From a virus: a DNA stretch of 40,987 nucleotides. Positions 13,449-20,922 of the stretch are shown here, in pieces. Under the pieces are notes generated by a model. It was not told the origin of the DNA. It did no database searches and worked only from the letters and a program-made list of their open reading frames with translations. The stretch spans positions 1 through 40,987 of the IMG/VR virus record IMGVR_UViG_3300019873_000002; one strand, given 5' to 3'. Made by a program: the position numbers and the translations under genes. Numbering within the stretch: the first letter of the stretch is position 1; each line of letters opens with the position of its first letter.

Positions 13449-13509
13449 AGCTTTTGCCTATTACAAATTAAGTTGAACATACAAGTTCTGCAAAAGCTCT
13501 TGTATGTTC
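13449..13509 (+). promoter_or_regulatory. Interleaved inverted repeats in the initiator leader
   Basis: AGCTTTTGC (13449-13457) pairs with GCAAAAGCT (13490-13498), and GAACATACAAG (13475-13485) pairs with CTTGTATGTTC (13499-13509). The order is a, b, a', b'. The two 3' arms touch, so both long stems can hardly form together in one RNA. Mutually exclusive hairpins, acting as a switch or attenuator, are more likely than a full pseudoknot. Confidence 0.7.
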
Positions 13510-13527
13510 TATTTAGTTTGAAATTTT

Positions 13528-14262
13528 ATGAATAGGATAAAAATACAAGATAATAGCGGAGATAAAAAGTATTTTACTCAAATACCAAATATGATAATTA
13601 ATCATTCAACTGCCTATGAGCAATCACTTTATTTAGTTATGAAAAGGATAGCAGGAGAAACAGGTTCCTGTTTTGCATCATTAAATTTTTTATCAAAAAA
13701 ATTAGGAATTGCAAAAAGAACTATAAATTCAACAATTGCAAAACTTTTAAAAAGAGAATGGATAAAAGAAATAAATCAAAAAAAAGTAAAAGGAGGTAAT
13801 GTCAGACAATTTATAATTGTTGATTTATGGAAATTAAATATAGAATTATATGAAAGTGGAACCCACGTATCCACTAAAGTGGAACCTGAGTACTCGGAAG
13901 TGGAACCCGAGGGTACTCGAAGTGGAACCCACGTGTACCCTAAGAAGAACTATAAAGAAGAACCAAAAGAAGAACCATCTGCGGAGACAAGCTCCGCGCT
14001 TTTTGTTTTTAGTGAGTATTTAAAAAAAATGGGAAATTCTAATCGGCGTCATATAAATGTTATTGGGCATTATTTTGAGGAAAAGGGGTTATTGTTTGAT
14101 TCGGAAAAAGAAGTGTCTGCTGCTATTAAAAGGCATTTGCGTGCTGGAGTTGAGGTGGCAAATTTTTCTGATGATAAAATTGTTCAAGCGACCAGTCAGG
14201 CAAAAAAAGAATATAAAGATAAGTGGACTGTGGAAACAATATTAAAAATTTTAACTAGATAA
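13528..14262 (+). CDS. Replication initiator with N-terminal winged helix, iterons in gene
   Basis: 244 residues. The N-terminal part (FTQIPNMII...LYLVMKRIAGE, then CFASLNFLSKKLGIAKRTI) is the winged helix of phage replisome organisers and lambda O-like proteins. A flexible middle (about 110-150) contains SGTHV twice and VEPE twice and is encoded by the four iterons. The C-terminal ~90 residues are helical and may contact a helicase loader or helicase. It is the first rightward gene. The gene order and the origin inside the gene match the lambda O and lactococcal phage pattern. Confidence 0.75.
   Translation: MNRIKIQDNSGDKKYFTQIPNMIINHSTAYEQSLYLVMKRIAGETGSCFASLNFLSKKLGIAKRTINSTIAKLLKREWIKEINQKKVKGGNVRQFIIVDLWKLNIELYESGTHVSTKVEPEYSEVEPEGTRSGTHVYPKKNYKEEPKEEPSAETSSALFVFSEYLKKMGNSNRRHINVIGHYFEEKGLLFDSEKEVSAAIKRHLRAGVEVANFSDDKIVQATSQAKKEYKDKWTVETILKILTR
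13854..13940 (+). repeat. Four iterons, probable replication origin
   Basis: AAGTGGAACC occurs at 13854, 13877, 13898 and 13920, spaced 23, 21 and 22 bases (about two helical turns). Each copy is followed by a partly palindromic stretch (CACGTATCC, GAGTACTC, GGGTACTCG, CACGTGTACC). An AT- and purine-rich stretch and a hairpin (GCGGAG 13981-13986 with CTCCGC 13992-13997) follow, as in lambda ori. Confidence 0.8.
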
Positions 14263-14264
14263 TT

Positions 14265-14624
14265 ATGTCAAAATTCAAAAAAGTTAAGGAAATAAAAAAT
14301 GAGATAAGTATAGAAATGGTAAAAGCATGCAAAAATGATATTGCAAAATTTGGTTTCGATGCAAAGGAATATATAAAATTTCTTATTTCAATAGGTGCAA
14401 TGAAAGATAAAGACACGGTTTTAAAATTTCGTGATGATGAAATGGAACAATATCGAGAGTTATTTCTTAAGAAAAATGAGCGTTCCACTGAAGATACTAT
14501 GCAATTAGATAAATACAAAATAGAGAGTTCGTATTATGAAGGTGATATTGTTGTAAAATTTTTTACAGGATATTTTTGTCCTCGTTCTTTTTGGGATATG
14601 ATTTATAATCATAAATTAGAATAA
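14265..14624 (+). CDS. Hypothetical protein, 119 aa
   Basis: Charged and helical in its first 80 residues, with a more hydrophobic C-terminus (VVKFFTGYFCPRSFWDMIY). It follows the initiator by 2 bases, the position of a helicase loader in many phages, but it has no P-loop and I see no loader motif. Function unknown. Confidence 0.55.
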   Translation: MSKFKKVKEIKNEISIEMVKACKNDIAKFGFDAKEYIKFLISIGAMKDKDTVLKFRDDEMEQYRELFLKKNERSTEDTMQLDKYKIESSYYEGDIVVKFFTGYFCPRSFWDMIYNHKLE

Positions 14625-14629
14625 AAATT

Positions 14630-14773
14630 ATGTCCACAGGAAAATGTAAGAAATTAAATCATAAAATGTCATGGAAAAATGATGGAATTGGTCGAAAATT
14701 TTATTCATGTAATAATTGCGGTGTTACACCTGTAATAATAAAACACAATGAATCAGGAATTAGAAGAAAATGA
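14630..14773 (+). CDS. Zinc-ribbon microprotein, 47 aa
   Basis: GKCKKLNHK and YSCNNCG supply a Cys, a His and a CxxC that could hold one zinc ion. The protein is basic. The next gene starts 26 bases before its end, so the two are coupled. Unrecognised. Confidence 0.5.
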   Translation: MSTGKCKKLNHKMSWKNDGIGRKFYSCNNCGVTPVIIKHNESGIRRK

Positions 14774-14894
14774 AATAAAACAGACGAAACCTATTTTTTG
14801 TCCTCTTTGCAATAAAAAAATAGAAGGAGCAAGATATTTTATTCAAGAACAAAAGCATTGGATTTGCACTGAATGTTATTTAAAAGATGAATGA
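14748..14894 (+). CDS. Zinc-ribbon microprotein, 48 aa
   Basis: CPLC (18-21) and WICTEC (38-43) form a CxxC-x18-CxxC zinc site, the best example of the WICxxC microprotein layout in this genome. It overlaps the NinG gene start by 4 bases (ATGA). A role as a regulator or cofactor of the neighbouring recombination gene is only a guess. Confidence 0.6.
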   Translation: MNQELEENEIKQTKPIFCPLCNKKIEGARYFIQEQKHWICTECYLKDE

Positions 14895-15274
14895 GAAAAG
14901 TAAAATTACAAAAGAAAAGCAAACAAAAAATTTCTCTTCTTAAACGAAAACTATGGTCAATCTTTTCGAGTTATATAAAGCGCAAAGAGAAAAACATTTG
15001 CTTTACCTGTGGGCGGAAATCGGAGGGAAGTGGGTCGCATGCGGGACACTTTGTCCCGAAATCGGTTGGCGGTTTGGCTTTATACTTCCACGAGGGAAAC
15101 GTGCATTGTCAATGCTACAACTGCAACATAAATCTTGGCGGCAACCAGTATATTTATGGAAAGAAGCTCGGCGAAGAAAAAGTAAAAGAACTCTACGCTC
15201 TAAAAAGTAAATATACCAAGTGGTCGGCTGAAGAGTATTTAGAGAAAATTGAGCATTACAAGAAATTATTATGA
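14891..15274 (+). CDS. NinG/Rap-like Holliday-junction nuclease
   Basis: 127 residues. A basic helical N-terminus is followed by CFTCGRK (37-43), SHAGHFVPKS (49-58), YFHEGNVHCQCYNCN (65-79) and LGGN, the Cys/His pattern of lambda NinG (Rap), a zinc-containing HNH-type nuclease that cuts branched DNA. It is shorter than lambda NinG (204 residues) but has the whole signature region. It is coupled to small genes on both sides. Confidence 0.85.
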   Translation: MRKVKLQKKSKQKISLLKRKLWSIFSSYIKRKEKNICFTCGRKSEGSGSHAGHFVPKSVGGLALYFHEGNVHCQCYNCNINLGGNQYIYGKKLGEEKVKELYALKSKYTKWSAEEYLEKIEHYKKLL

Positions 15275-15408
15275 AATACTTAATAAGCATTCCAGCTATT
15301 ATTCTAGCTGTCCTTACTTACGGGTGTTCTTATTCATTCCCCACTTACGCCTGGCACTTTGGCTGGATAGGAGGGGCGTTAGCGGTGTATATTATTAAAA
15401 ATATATGA
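15271..15408 (+). CDS. Small membrane protein, 45 aa
   Basis: Two hydrophobic segments (3-18 and about 30-43) with a Cys at 19 in LTYGC, near but not matching a standard lipobox. It overlaps NinG by 4 bases (ATGA) and the next gene by 4. It would sit in the inner membrane. Role unknown. Confidence 0.5.
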   Translation: MKYLISIPAIILAVLTYGCSYSFPTYAWHFGWIGGALAVYIIKNI

Positions 15409-15563
15409 AAGAAAAAAGATACAAAGGAATGTCATGGCAAAGATTATGGTTAAACTTTCGGCATACATTTATGGGACATCCTAAAAAAGATTGCCATAAA
15501 ATAGCGGAATTATCAGTAAAATGTAAGTGTGGTGAAATAATATCACTATCAGATTTTTATTAA
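15405..15563 (+). CDS. Small basic protein with CxCG, 52 aa
   Basis: A basic helical N-terminus (RYKGMSWQRLWLNFRH), then HPKKDCH and CKCGE, giving a possible Cys/His metal site. It overlaps the preceding membrane protein by 4 bases. Not recognised. Confidence 0.5.
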   Translation: MKEKRYKGMSWQRLWLNFRHTFMGHPKKDCHKIAELSVKCKCGEIISLSDFY

Positions 15564-15587
15564 AAGATTTATCAAGAGCATAAAGAA

Positions 15588-15956
15588 ATGAAAGAAGAAT
15601 TACAAAAAAGAATAAAATATACAACTGACGAAGAAGAAGCGGAGTATGATAAAAATTGGGCAGGAAAAAAGTTTGATGAGTTGGCGGGAGAGAAAGAAGA
15701 TTGGGAGAAAAAATTTGATAAACTTTCTGATGGACAAGGACTTCATTATGTTTGTGATGGTAAAACTTGTAATTGTGATGATATTGTAAAATCGTTTATC
15801 AAGGAGTTGCTAAAATCAGAAAAGGAAAAATGGCAAAAGGAACGGAGCGGATGGAACGAACTCAAACAATGTCCACAATGTTTCACAATGAAAGTTTTTA
15901 CCACAAAAGTTTGTTATCGTTGCACAGAAAAGAGCAAACCTCGAAGCACTTGTTGA
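15588..15956 (+). CDS. Charged protein with CxxC zinc site, possibly frameshifted
   Basis: 122 residues in the frame as read, with a strongly charged helical body and CPQC...CYRC near the C-terminus. After about 15927 the +1 frame is open to a TAA at 16057-16059 and encodes a convincing continuation (KRANLEALVEWSK, then SWSARLQKAIKSFII) with no start codon at its beginning. Either one base is inserted here (real or assembly error) or the ribosome shifts +1. The intact product would have about 157 residues. Unrecognised. Confidence 0.55.
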   Translation: MKEELQKRIKYTTDEEEAEYDKNWAGKKFDELAGEKEDWEKKFDKLSDGQGLHYVCDGKTCNCDDIVKSFIKELLKSEKEKWQKERSGWNELKQCPQCFTMKVFTTKVCYRCTEKSKPRSTC

Positions 15957-16069
15957 ATGGTCAAAATCTCCACCCATTCCTACTCCAAAAGTGATAGAAT
16001 CAAAACCGATCTCTTGGTCGGCGAGATTGCAGAAGGCAATTAAAAGTTTTATAATATAACAAATTATGA

Positions 16070-16075
16070 TATAAT
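16070..16075 (+). promoter_or_regulatory. -10 box directly before the 16082 gene
   Basis: TATAAT followed by 6 bases and then ATG, so the mRNA would begin at or next to the start codon. The -35 region is weak (TTTTAT). Confidence 0.4.
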
Positions 16076-16081
16076 AGATTT

Positions 16082-16435
16082 ATGAAAATAACATTAAAAA
16101 AAATAGTAGAGTCTAAACCTGCTTTAGATATATTATTATTAACAAAGTTACCCGTTAAAGTATCTTATCGATTAGCTAAATTAGATATTAAATTACAAGC
16201 AGAGATGGCGGTGTATGAATCACAAAGAGTATCTTTGGTAAAAAAGTTTGGAGAACAGATTGACTCTAAAACAGATAGTTGGCAAGTACCAGCTGATAGA
16301 ATACAAGATTACAAAATAGAATTTGATAAACTTCAAGGAGAAGAAATAGAAATAGATTTTGAAAAAATAAAATTAGAAGATTTAGGAGATATTTCTATCG
16401 AACCTAAAAATCTTCCAGAATTTATTTTTGAATAA
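16082..16435 (+). CDS. DUF1617-like phage protein, 117 aa
   Basis: The layout KITLKKIVESKPALDILLL, then LPVKVSYRLAKL, a VYESQR helix, a short loop and an alternating EEIEIDFEKIKLEDL tail matches the small head-region proteins grouped as DUF1617. These occur near terminase genes in many phages and have no proven function. It directly precedes the small terminase. Confidence 0.6.
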   Translation: MKITLKKIVESKPALDILLLTKLPVKVSYRLAKLDIKLQAEMAVYESQRVSLVKKFGEQIDSKTDSWQVPADRIQDYKIEFDKLQGEEIEIDFEKIKLEDLGDISIEPKNLPEFIFE

Positions 16436-16448
16436 TTATTTACTATTA

Positions 16449-16477
16449 TTTACAAATTAGTAAATATGTATTATAAT
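16449..16477 (+). promoter_or_regulatory. Promoter at the small terminase gene
   Basis: TTTACA (16449-16454), a 17-base spacer and TATAAT (16472-16477). The ATG at 16480 is only 2 bases after the -10 box, closer than expected even for a leaderless mRNA, so the promoter may be used with a start shifted by a few bases or with a downstream start codon. Confidence 0.55.
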
Positions 16478-16479
16478 AT

Positions 16480-16911
16480 ATGTCAAGAGAAATAACAAAA
16501 GCTTCAAAAGCATTTGCAGATGAATATATGGAAACTGGAAATGGAGTTCAATCTGCTCTTAAAGGTTATAAATTAACAAATTATAATTCAGCAAAGGTAT
16601 TAGCATCAAGAATGATAACCCATGATAACGTAAAAAAATATATAGCCAGTAAGGCTCAAGATGCATCTTCAATGATTTATAAATTGTCTCAAAAAGGGAA
16701 AGCCGAAGTTATAAGATTGAATGCGAGTCGTGATATTTTAGATAGAGCAGGATTCAAGCCAGTTGAGAGAACTGATATTACTTCAATGGGAGAGAAAATT
16801 CCAACTCCAATTTATGGTGGGTACATTGAATCTAAAAATGTAGAAGAAATAAATGATGTTAAAACATTAAAAGAAGATGACTCAACAAATTCAGGAAAAA
16901 AATCCATTTAG
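16480..16911 (+). CDS. terS: Terminase small subunit
   Basis: 143 residues, typical of Terminase_2-type small subunits. An N-terminal HTH region (FADEYMETGNGVQSALKGY, then AKVLASRMI...VKKYI) is followed by a helical middle and an extended C-terminus (PTPIYGGYIESKN) of the kind that contacts the large subunit or portal. It recognises the packaging start site on phage DNA. The large-subunit gene starts 35 bases before its end in another frame. Confidence 0.85.
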   Translation: MSREITKASKAFADEYMETGNGVQSALKGYKLTNYNSAKVLASRMITHDNVKKYIASKAQDASSMIYKLSQKGKAEVIRLNASRDILDRAGFKPVERTDITSMGEKIPTPIYGGYIESKNVEEINDVKTLKEDDSTNSGKKSI

Positions 16912-18181
16912 TTATCAAAATGTTACAGCAACTAAAAAAATCTTTGAATTAAAAAAAAGAATAAGAGCTGTAGCAGGTGGGACCTCAGCAAGTAAAACTG
17001 TTTCTATTTTAATTTGGTTGATAAACTATTGCCAATCTGTTCAATCTCGTTTAAAGTTATGTTCTGTAGTTTCTGAATCTCATCCTCATCTTGAAAAAGG
17101 CGCAATAGTAGATTTTATAAATATCATGAAGGATAGAGGGTATTGGAATGATGAATTATGGAATCAAACTAAGCATACATATACATTTGAAACAGGAAAT
17201 AAACTTGAGTTTTATTCTGTAGATACCTACTCGAAGGCGCACGGCCCTCGACGTGACATTCTTTTTATGAATGAATGTAATCCCCTATCTTATATCATTG
17301 TCGACCAATTAATCGTTCGTACAAAGGAAATAATTTGGCTTGATTGGAATCCTTCAGAAGAGTTTTGGTTTTATACAGAAATGCTTGGAAAAAGAGATGA
17401 TATAGATTTTATTACTCTTACTTATAAAGACAATGAAGCATTAGATGAACAAGTAATCAGAGAAATAGAAAGTCATAAAGGAGACAAAGCATGGTGGATT
17501 GTTTATGGGCTTGGACAACTTGGAGAAATAGAAACTAGAATATATAAAAATTGGCAAATAATTGATGAAATTCCTCATGAAGCTAGACTTGAACGATACG
17601 GAATAGATTTTGGTTATAGTAATGACCCAACTTCTATTGTAGCAATTTATTATTATAATGGTGGATATATTGTTGATGAAATAGCATATCAAAAACAACT
17701 TCTTAATAAACAAATTGCAGATATTCTAAGAAATTTATCCAAAGTATTAATTATTGCAGACAGTGCTGAACCAAAATCTATTGATGAAATAAGATTAAAT
17801 GGTTTAACTATTCTTCCATCTAAAAAAGGGCCAGGAAGTATAAATCAAGGAATTGCTTATGTTCAACAACAAAAAATATCAATAACAAAACGGTCAGTTA
17901 ACACGATAAAAGAATATCGTAACTATACTTGGATAACTGACAAAGATGGAAAGATTTTAAATGAACCAAATGATTTTAATAATCATTCAATGGATGCTTT
18001 ACGTTATGCTATTGCTTCAATAAAAGACCCAAATCAAGTATCTGCTTATGTGCACTATTCAAGTAATACAATGCCGAGAAACAATATTGTGCCATTTCAA
18101 ACAATGCAAGGATTACCACCAGAATTAACTAAAATGGAAGAAAAATCAAAAAAGGCCTTTACATATTATCAGAGACTATAA
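16877..18181 (+). CDS. terL: Terminase large subunit (packaging ATPase and nuclease)
   Basis: 434 residues. Walker A GGTSASKT (34-41), Walker B LFMNE (129-133), then a C-terminal RNase-H-like nuclease with Asp244 in GIDFGYSNDP, an acidic residue near 268 and Asp295 in IIADSAEP, and NHSMDALRYA towards the end. All core motifs are intact. It pumps DNA into the prohead and cuts it to length. The overlap with the small subunit gene suggests coupled translation. Confidence 0.95.
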   Translation: MTQQIQEKNPFSYQNVTATKKIFELKKRIRAVAGGTSASKTVSILIWLINYCQSVQSRLKLCSVVSESHPHLEKGAIVDFINIMKDRGYWNDELWNQTKHTYTFETGNKLEFYSVDTYSKAHGPRRDILFMNECNPLSYIIVDQLIVRTKEIIWLDWNPSEEFWFYTEMLGKRDDIDFITLTYKDNEALDEQVIREIESHKGDKAWWIVYGLGQLGEIETRIYKNWQIIDEIPHEARLERYGIDFGYSNDPTSIVAIYYYNGGYIVDEIAYQKQLLNKQIADILRNLSKVLIIADSAEPKSIDEIRLNGLTILPSKKGPGSINQGIAYVQQQKISITKRSVNTIKEYRNYTWITDKDGKILNEPNDFNNHSMDALRYAIASIKDPNQVSAYVHYSSNTMPRNNIVPFQTMQGLPPELTKMEEKSKKAFTYYQRL

Positions 18182-18187
18182 TATAAT
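18158..18187 (+). promoter_or_regulatory. Promoter of the 18.2-kb short transcription unit
   Basis: TTTACA (18158-18163), an 18-base spacer and TATAAT (18182-18187), overlapping the terminase stop. Transcription would start near 18194. The -35 box is identical to those at 13405 and 16449. Confidence 0.55.
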
Positions 18188-18193
18188 CTATTT

Positions 18194-18289
18194 ATGCTGT
18201 ATGATAAGACAAATGCATATTGTAAAAATTTAGAGGGGAATATGTATTTGTCTCATACAACAGACGTACAAAGCTTCATTTTTAATTAA
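18194..18289 (+). CDS. Possible leaderless 31-aa peptide gene or small RNA
   Basis: An ATG six bases after TATAAT opens a 31-codon frame (starts MLYDKTNAY, stop inside the terminator loop). The same RNA folds: AGACAAATGCATAT (18207-18220) pairs with ATATGTATTTGTCT (18240-18253), 14 bp with one wobble, and GTATG/CATAC extend it. Promoter, hairpin and terminator together make a unit of about 110 bases. It may be a small RNA, a peptide gene, or both. Confidence 0.4.
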   Translation: MLYDKTNAYCKNLEGNMYLSHTTDVQSFIFN

Positions 18290-18302
18290 ATGAGGCTTTT
18301 TG
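18270..18302 (+). terminator. Terminator of the short unit
   Basis: AAAGCTTCATTT (18270-18281) pairs with AAATGAGGCTTT (18288-18299), 12 bp with one wobble and a 6-base loop, then T residues. Confidence 0.75.
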
Positions 18303-18353
18303 CGTTTAATAGTTATAAGAATTATTAAATTTGAACGTCCAGCTAACTCTGGT

Positions 18354-18395
18354 AACACCCTGCTATTGATAAGCAGGTGTTATTTTTCTCTTCTT
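18354..18395 (+). terminator. Second terminator with long pyrimidine tract
   Basis: AACACC-C-TGCT (18354-18364) pairs with AGCAGGTGTT (18372-18381), 10 bp with one bulge, followed by ATTTTTCTC and a pyrimidine-rich tract to about 18420. It isolates the terminase transcripts from the portal unit. The rest of 18303-18490 shows no gene. Confidence 0.7.
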
Positions 18396-18490
18396 CTCTT
18401 TTTCTTTCTTTATATTTCTTATGACTTAGTTTTCTTATCTTTTTAAGTAATTTAATATTAGTCTAGTATACTTTATTTTTAATTATATGA

Positions 18491-18496
18491 TATAAT
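18491..18496 (+). promoter_or_regulatory. -10 box directly before the portal gene
   Basis: TATAAT, then 7 bases, then the portal ATG at 18504, so the structural-gene mRNA is probably leaderless. No strong -35 box is visible. Confidence 0.45.
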
Positions 18497-18503
18497 TATC
18501 TTA

Positions 18504-20576
18504 ATGTCAATTTATACTACAAAAGAAACAGAAACAGGAAGTGGAATAAAAAAGATAGAAGCAGTTTTAATGCGAACGGCAGTTAATAAAGATGGAACTG
18601 TATCTGACGAAGTTTCTGAATATAAAGAAACAGAAAATGAGTTCATAGTTTCTTCTCTTATACTTAAACATTTTGCACAAGGCGTTCAAAATCAATACAC
18701 ACCTCGTGTTGAATTTAATGATTTGTCTTTAATTTCTCGCGACCAATATGACCAGATGTCTTTTAATACTTATCAACCAAACAATGGCGAAGCTTGGGAA
18801 GGTAGTCCGCAAAGTGCTTGGCGTTCTCGCGCAATTAGACCGATTGTTAGAAATAAATGTATTTCAATTGCAGCTCATGCGACAGCACGTTTAATCTTTC
18901 CTAAAATATTTGCTTACAACGAAAGTAGCGATGAACAACAAGAAGCAGCGCAGGTTATGGAAGATTTGATGGAATGGTCAGGTGATGTTTCAAACTACTC
19001 ATCCATCGCTCTTTTACGGGTTATAACAGCTCTTTCTAGTCCTGCTTCTATTGGTTATACAGAATATGCTGAAGTTTATCGTACAGTTAAGACAGAGAAG
19101 ATAAACGGCAAATGGAAAGAAGAAAAAATACTAGACGAATCTTACCCTTGTTTTACTGATTGTGTTGTGCCCGTCTCACAATTATTGATAGAGAATTTCT
19201 ATGAACCTGATATTCAAAGGCAAGGGTTTCTAATTTGGAGAAAGGTTTATGCTTATAGTGATGCACAAGCAAAATATAACGGAGTGTATGATAATTTTAA
19301 ATATGTTAGACCTGGAGTACAAACAATCTATGACGATGCTAATAAACAATTCTATTACGTTTATGACCCGAATATGCGAAGTGAAGATGTGGAAGAAATT
19401 ACTTATTGGAACAAGAATTTAGACATTAAAATAATAATGGTCAATCGAGTAATGTTAACTCCTTTTGATAATCCGAATCCTAGGAACGATAAACTCTATC
19501 CGTTTGATAAATTTGGCTATGAACCAATCAATAACAGATTTTTCTATTATAAGTCTCTTGCTTTTAAGCTTCAGCATGATAGCGATATTATTAATACACT
19601 TTACCAGATGGTGATTGACGGAACATATCTCGCTATCTTCAAACCAATGGTGAATGTGGGAGGTGAGATAATTGCGAGCGATGTCATTGTACCTGGTGCC
19701 GTTACTACTTTAAGCAGTCCTGATGCTGATTTGAGAGCTATTAATGTGGGTTCTGACTTAAAAGCAGGATTGGATATGTTGTCTGTAGTTGAAAAATCAA
19801 TCAATGAAAGTTCACAAGAACCACTTCAGCAAGGAACAGCTCAACAAGGTTCGCAAACTGCATTTGAAATATCAAGATTGGAACAAAATGCAAATACGAT
19901 ACTTGGTTTATTCTTACAAATGATTGCAAAACATGTTAGAGATTTTGGTAAACTGAGAGTGGGAGATATCGTTCAATATTTAACTTTACCCGATGTAGCT
20001 AAAATCACAGGTAATAGTGAACTTACTTACAAAACATTTTTCTTAAAAGGTCTAGAAAAAACTGGAGCGAAGAATAAGAAAATAGAATTTACTAACAGTG
20101 TGCCGGAGAAGATGACTGAAGATAGTTATTTAAACTCATCATTCGATATATTAGAAGAAGAAAAAAAGAAAGAGATGACTATTTCTAAAGCTAATCCAGC
20201 GATGTTCCGTGAATTACAATATCTAGTGGCTGTTCATCCTGATGTTCTTAATCCTCGTAGTGAAGACCTAGAAAGAAGTTACAACTTAGAACAATATGAC
20301 CGTATGGTTTCCGCTCCGCCTGGAATGTTCGACCCGATTGAAACTGCTAAACTTTTAATGATTTCGAATCCAATAACGAAAAAAGACCCTGACAAATATA
20401 TGGCAAAACAACCGACTCCTGAAGAACAAGCAATGATGAATGCACAACAAACACAAGCAGGCATGCCACAAGCAGGCATGCCACAAGCTGGTAATAGTCC
20501 ATTAGCGTCTGCTATGGGGAAAAATCCTTTAAAGAGTAAAACAAGTTCAACAGTAATGCCAACTTTATCAAAATAA
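18504..20576 (+). CDS. Portal protein
   Basis: 690 residues, near the size of P22-type portals (about 725). The middle (LYQMVIDGTYLAIFKPMVN, then AINVGSDLKAGLDMLSVVEKSINESSQEP and SQTAFEISRLEQNANTILG) has the long-helix plus wing pattern of portals that accept any nucleotide at packaging start. It follows terminase and precedes scaffold and capsid. The C-terminus carries three QAGMP-type repeats and a polar tail. It would form the dodecameric DNA gate of the head. Confidence 0.8.
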   Translation: MSIYTTKETETGSGIKKIEAVLMRTAVNKDGTVSDEVSEYKETENEFIVSSLILKHFAQGVQNQYTPRVEFNDLSLISRDQYDQMSFNTYQPNNGEAWEGSPQSAWRSRAIRPIVRNKCISIAAHATARLIFPKIFAYNESSDEQQEAAQVMEDLMEWSGDVSNYSSIALLRVITALSSPASIGYTEYAEVYRTVKTEKINGKWKEEKILDESYPCFTDCVVPVSQLLIENFYEPDIQRQGFLIWRKVYAYSDAQAKYNGVYDNFKYVRPGVQTIYDDANKQFYYVYDPNMRSEDVEEITYWNKNLDIKIIMVNRVMLTPFDNPNPRNDKLYPFDKFGYEPINNRFFYYKSLAFKLQHDSDIINTLYQMVIDGTYLAIFKPMVNVGGEIIASDVIVPGAVTTLSSPDADLRAINVGSDLKAGLDMLSVVEKSINESSQEPLQQGTAQQGSQTAFEISRLEQNANTILGLFLQMIAKHVRDFGKLRVGDIVQYLTLPDVAKITGNSELTYKTFFLKGLEKTGAKNKKIEFTNSVPEKMTEDSYLNSSFDILEEEKKKEMTISKANPAMFRELQYLVAVHPDVLNPRSEDLERSYNLEQYDRMVSAPPGMFDPIETAKLLMISNPITKKDPDKYMAKQPTPEEQAMMNAQQTQAGMPQAGMPQAGNSPLASAMGKNPLKSKTSSTVMPTLSK

Positions 20577-20580
20577 ACTT

Positions 20581-20922
20581 ATGATTTTGTATTCAAAATG
20601 GCTTGAATTATCATTAACAACTCGTGTAAAGATAACCGAGATATTTGGTATTCAAAAGAAGTCATCTACACATGTCGAAGATAATAAAGTAGTTTCTGAT
20701 GGATATTTAATTAAAGATATTGAAACTGCTTTAAATGTTGAAGCTTTACAAAAGTATTTAAAAAATAATGAAACAGATTTAGCAAAATTATTTTTAATGT
20801 TAGTTGATACGATTGAACAACCGCTCCAACCGCTTCCAAATCCAGTCATTCCATCTGAAGTCGTTTCACAGATTCAAGAAGTTATTAAAAAGAAAAGAGG
20901 TAGACCTAAGGTAATTAAATGA
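20581..20922 (+). CDS. Hypothetical protein with AT-hook-like tail, 113 aa
   Basis: Helical, then Pro-rich (PLQPLPNPVIPSE), and ends in KKKRGRPKVIK. The RGRP core is the AT-hook motif for the minor groove of AT-rich DNA. It lies between portal and scaffold and could be a head-associated DNA-binding protein. No family recognised. Confidence 0.5.
   Translation: MILYSKWLELSLTTRVKITEIFGIQKKSSTHVEDNKVVSDGYLIKDIETALNVEALQKYLKNNETDLAKLFLMLVDTIEQPLQPLPNPVIPSEVVSQIQEVIKKKRGRPKVIK

Noticed and set aside
13449-13509. Classical H-type pseudoknot
   Set aside because: There are no bases between the two 3' arms to cross a 9-bp stem, so both stems cannot form fully at the same time. Alternative hairpins are more likely.
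13981-14010. Internal transcription terminator in the initiator gene
   Set aside because: The GC hairpin with a following T-rich run looks like one, but it lies mid-gene directly after the iterons, where lambda-type origins also carry a hairpin. I treat it as part of the origin.
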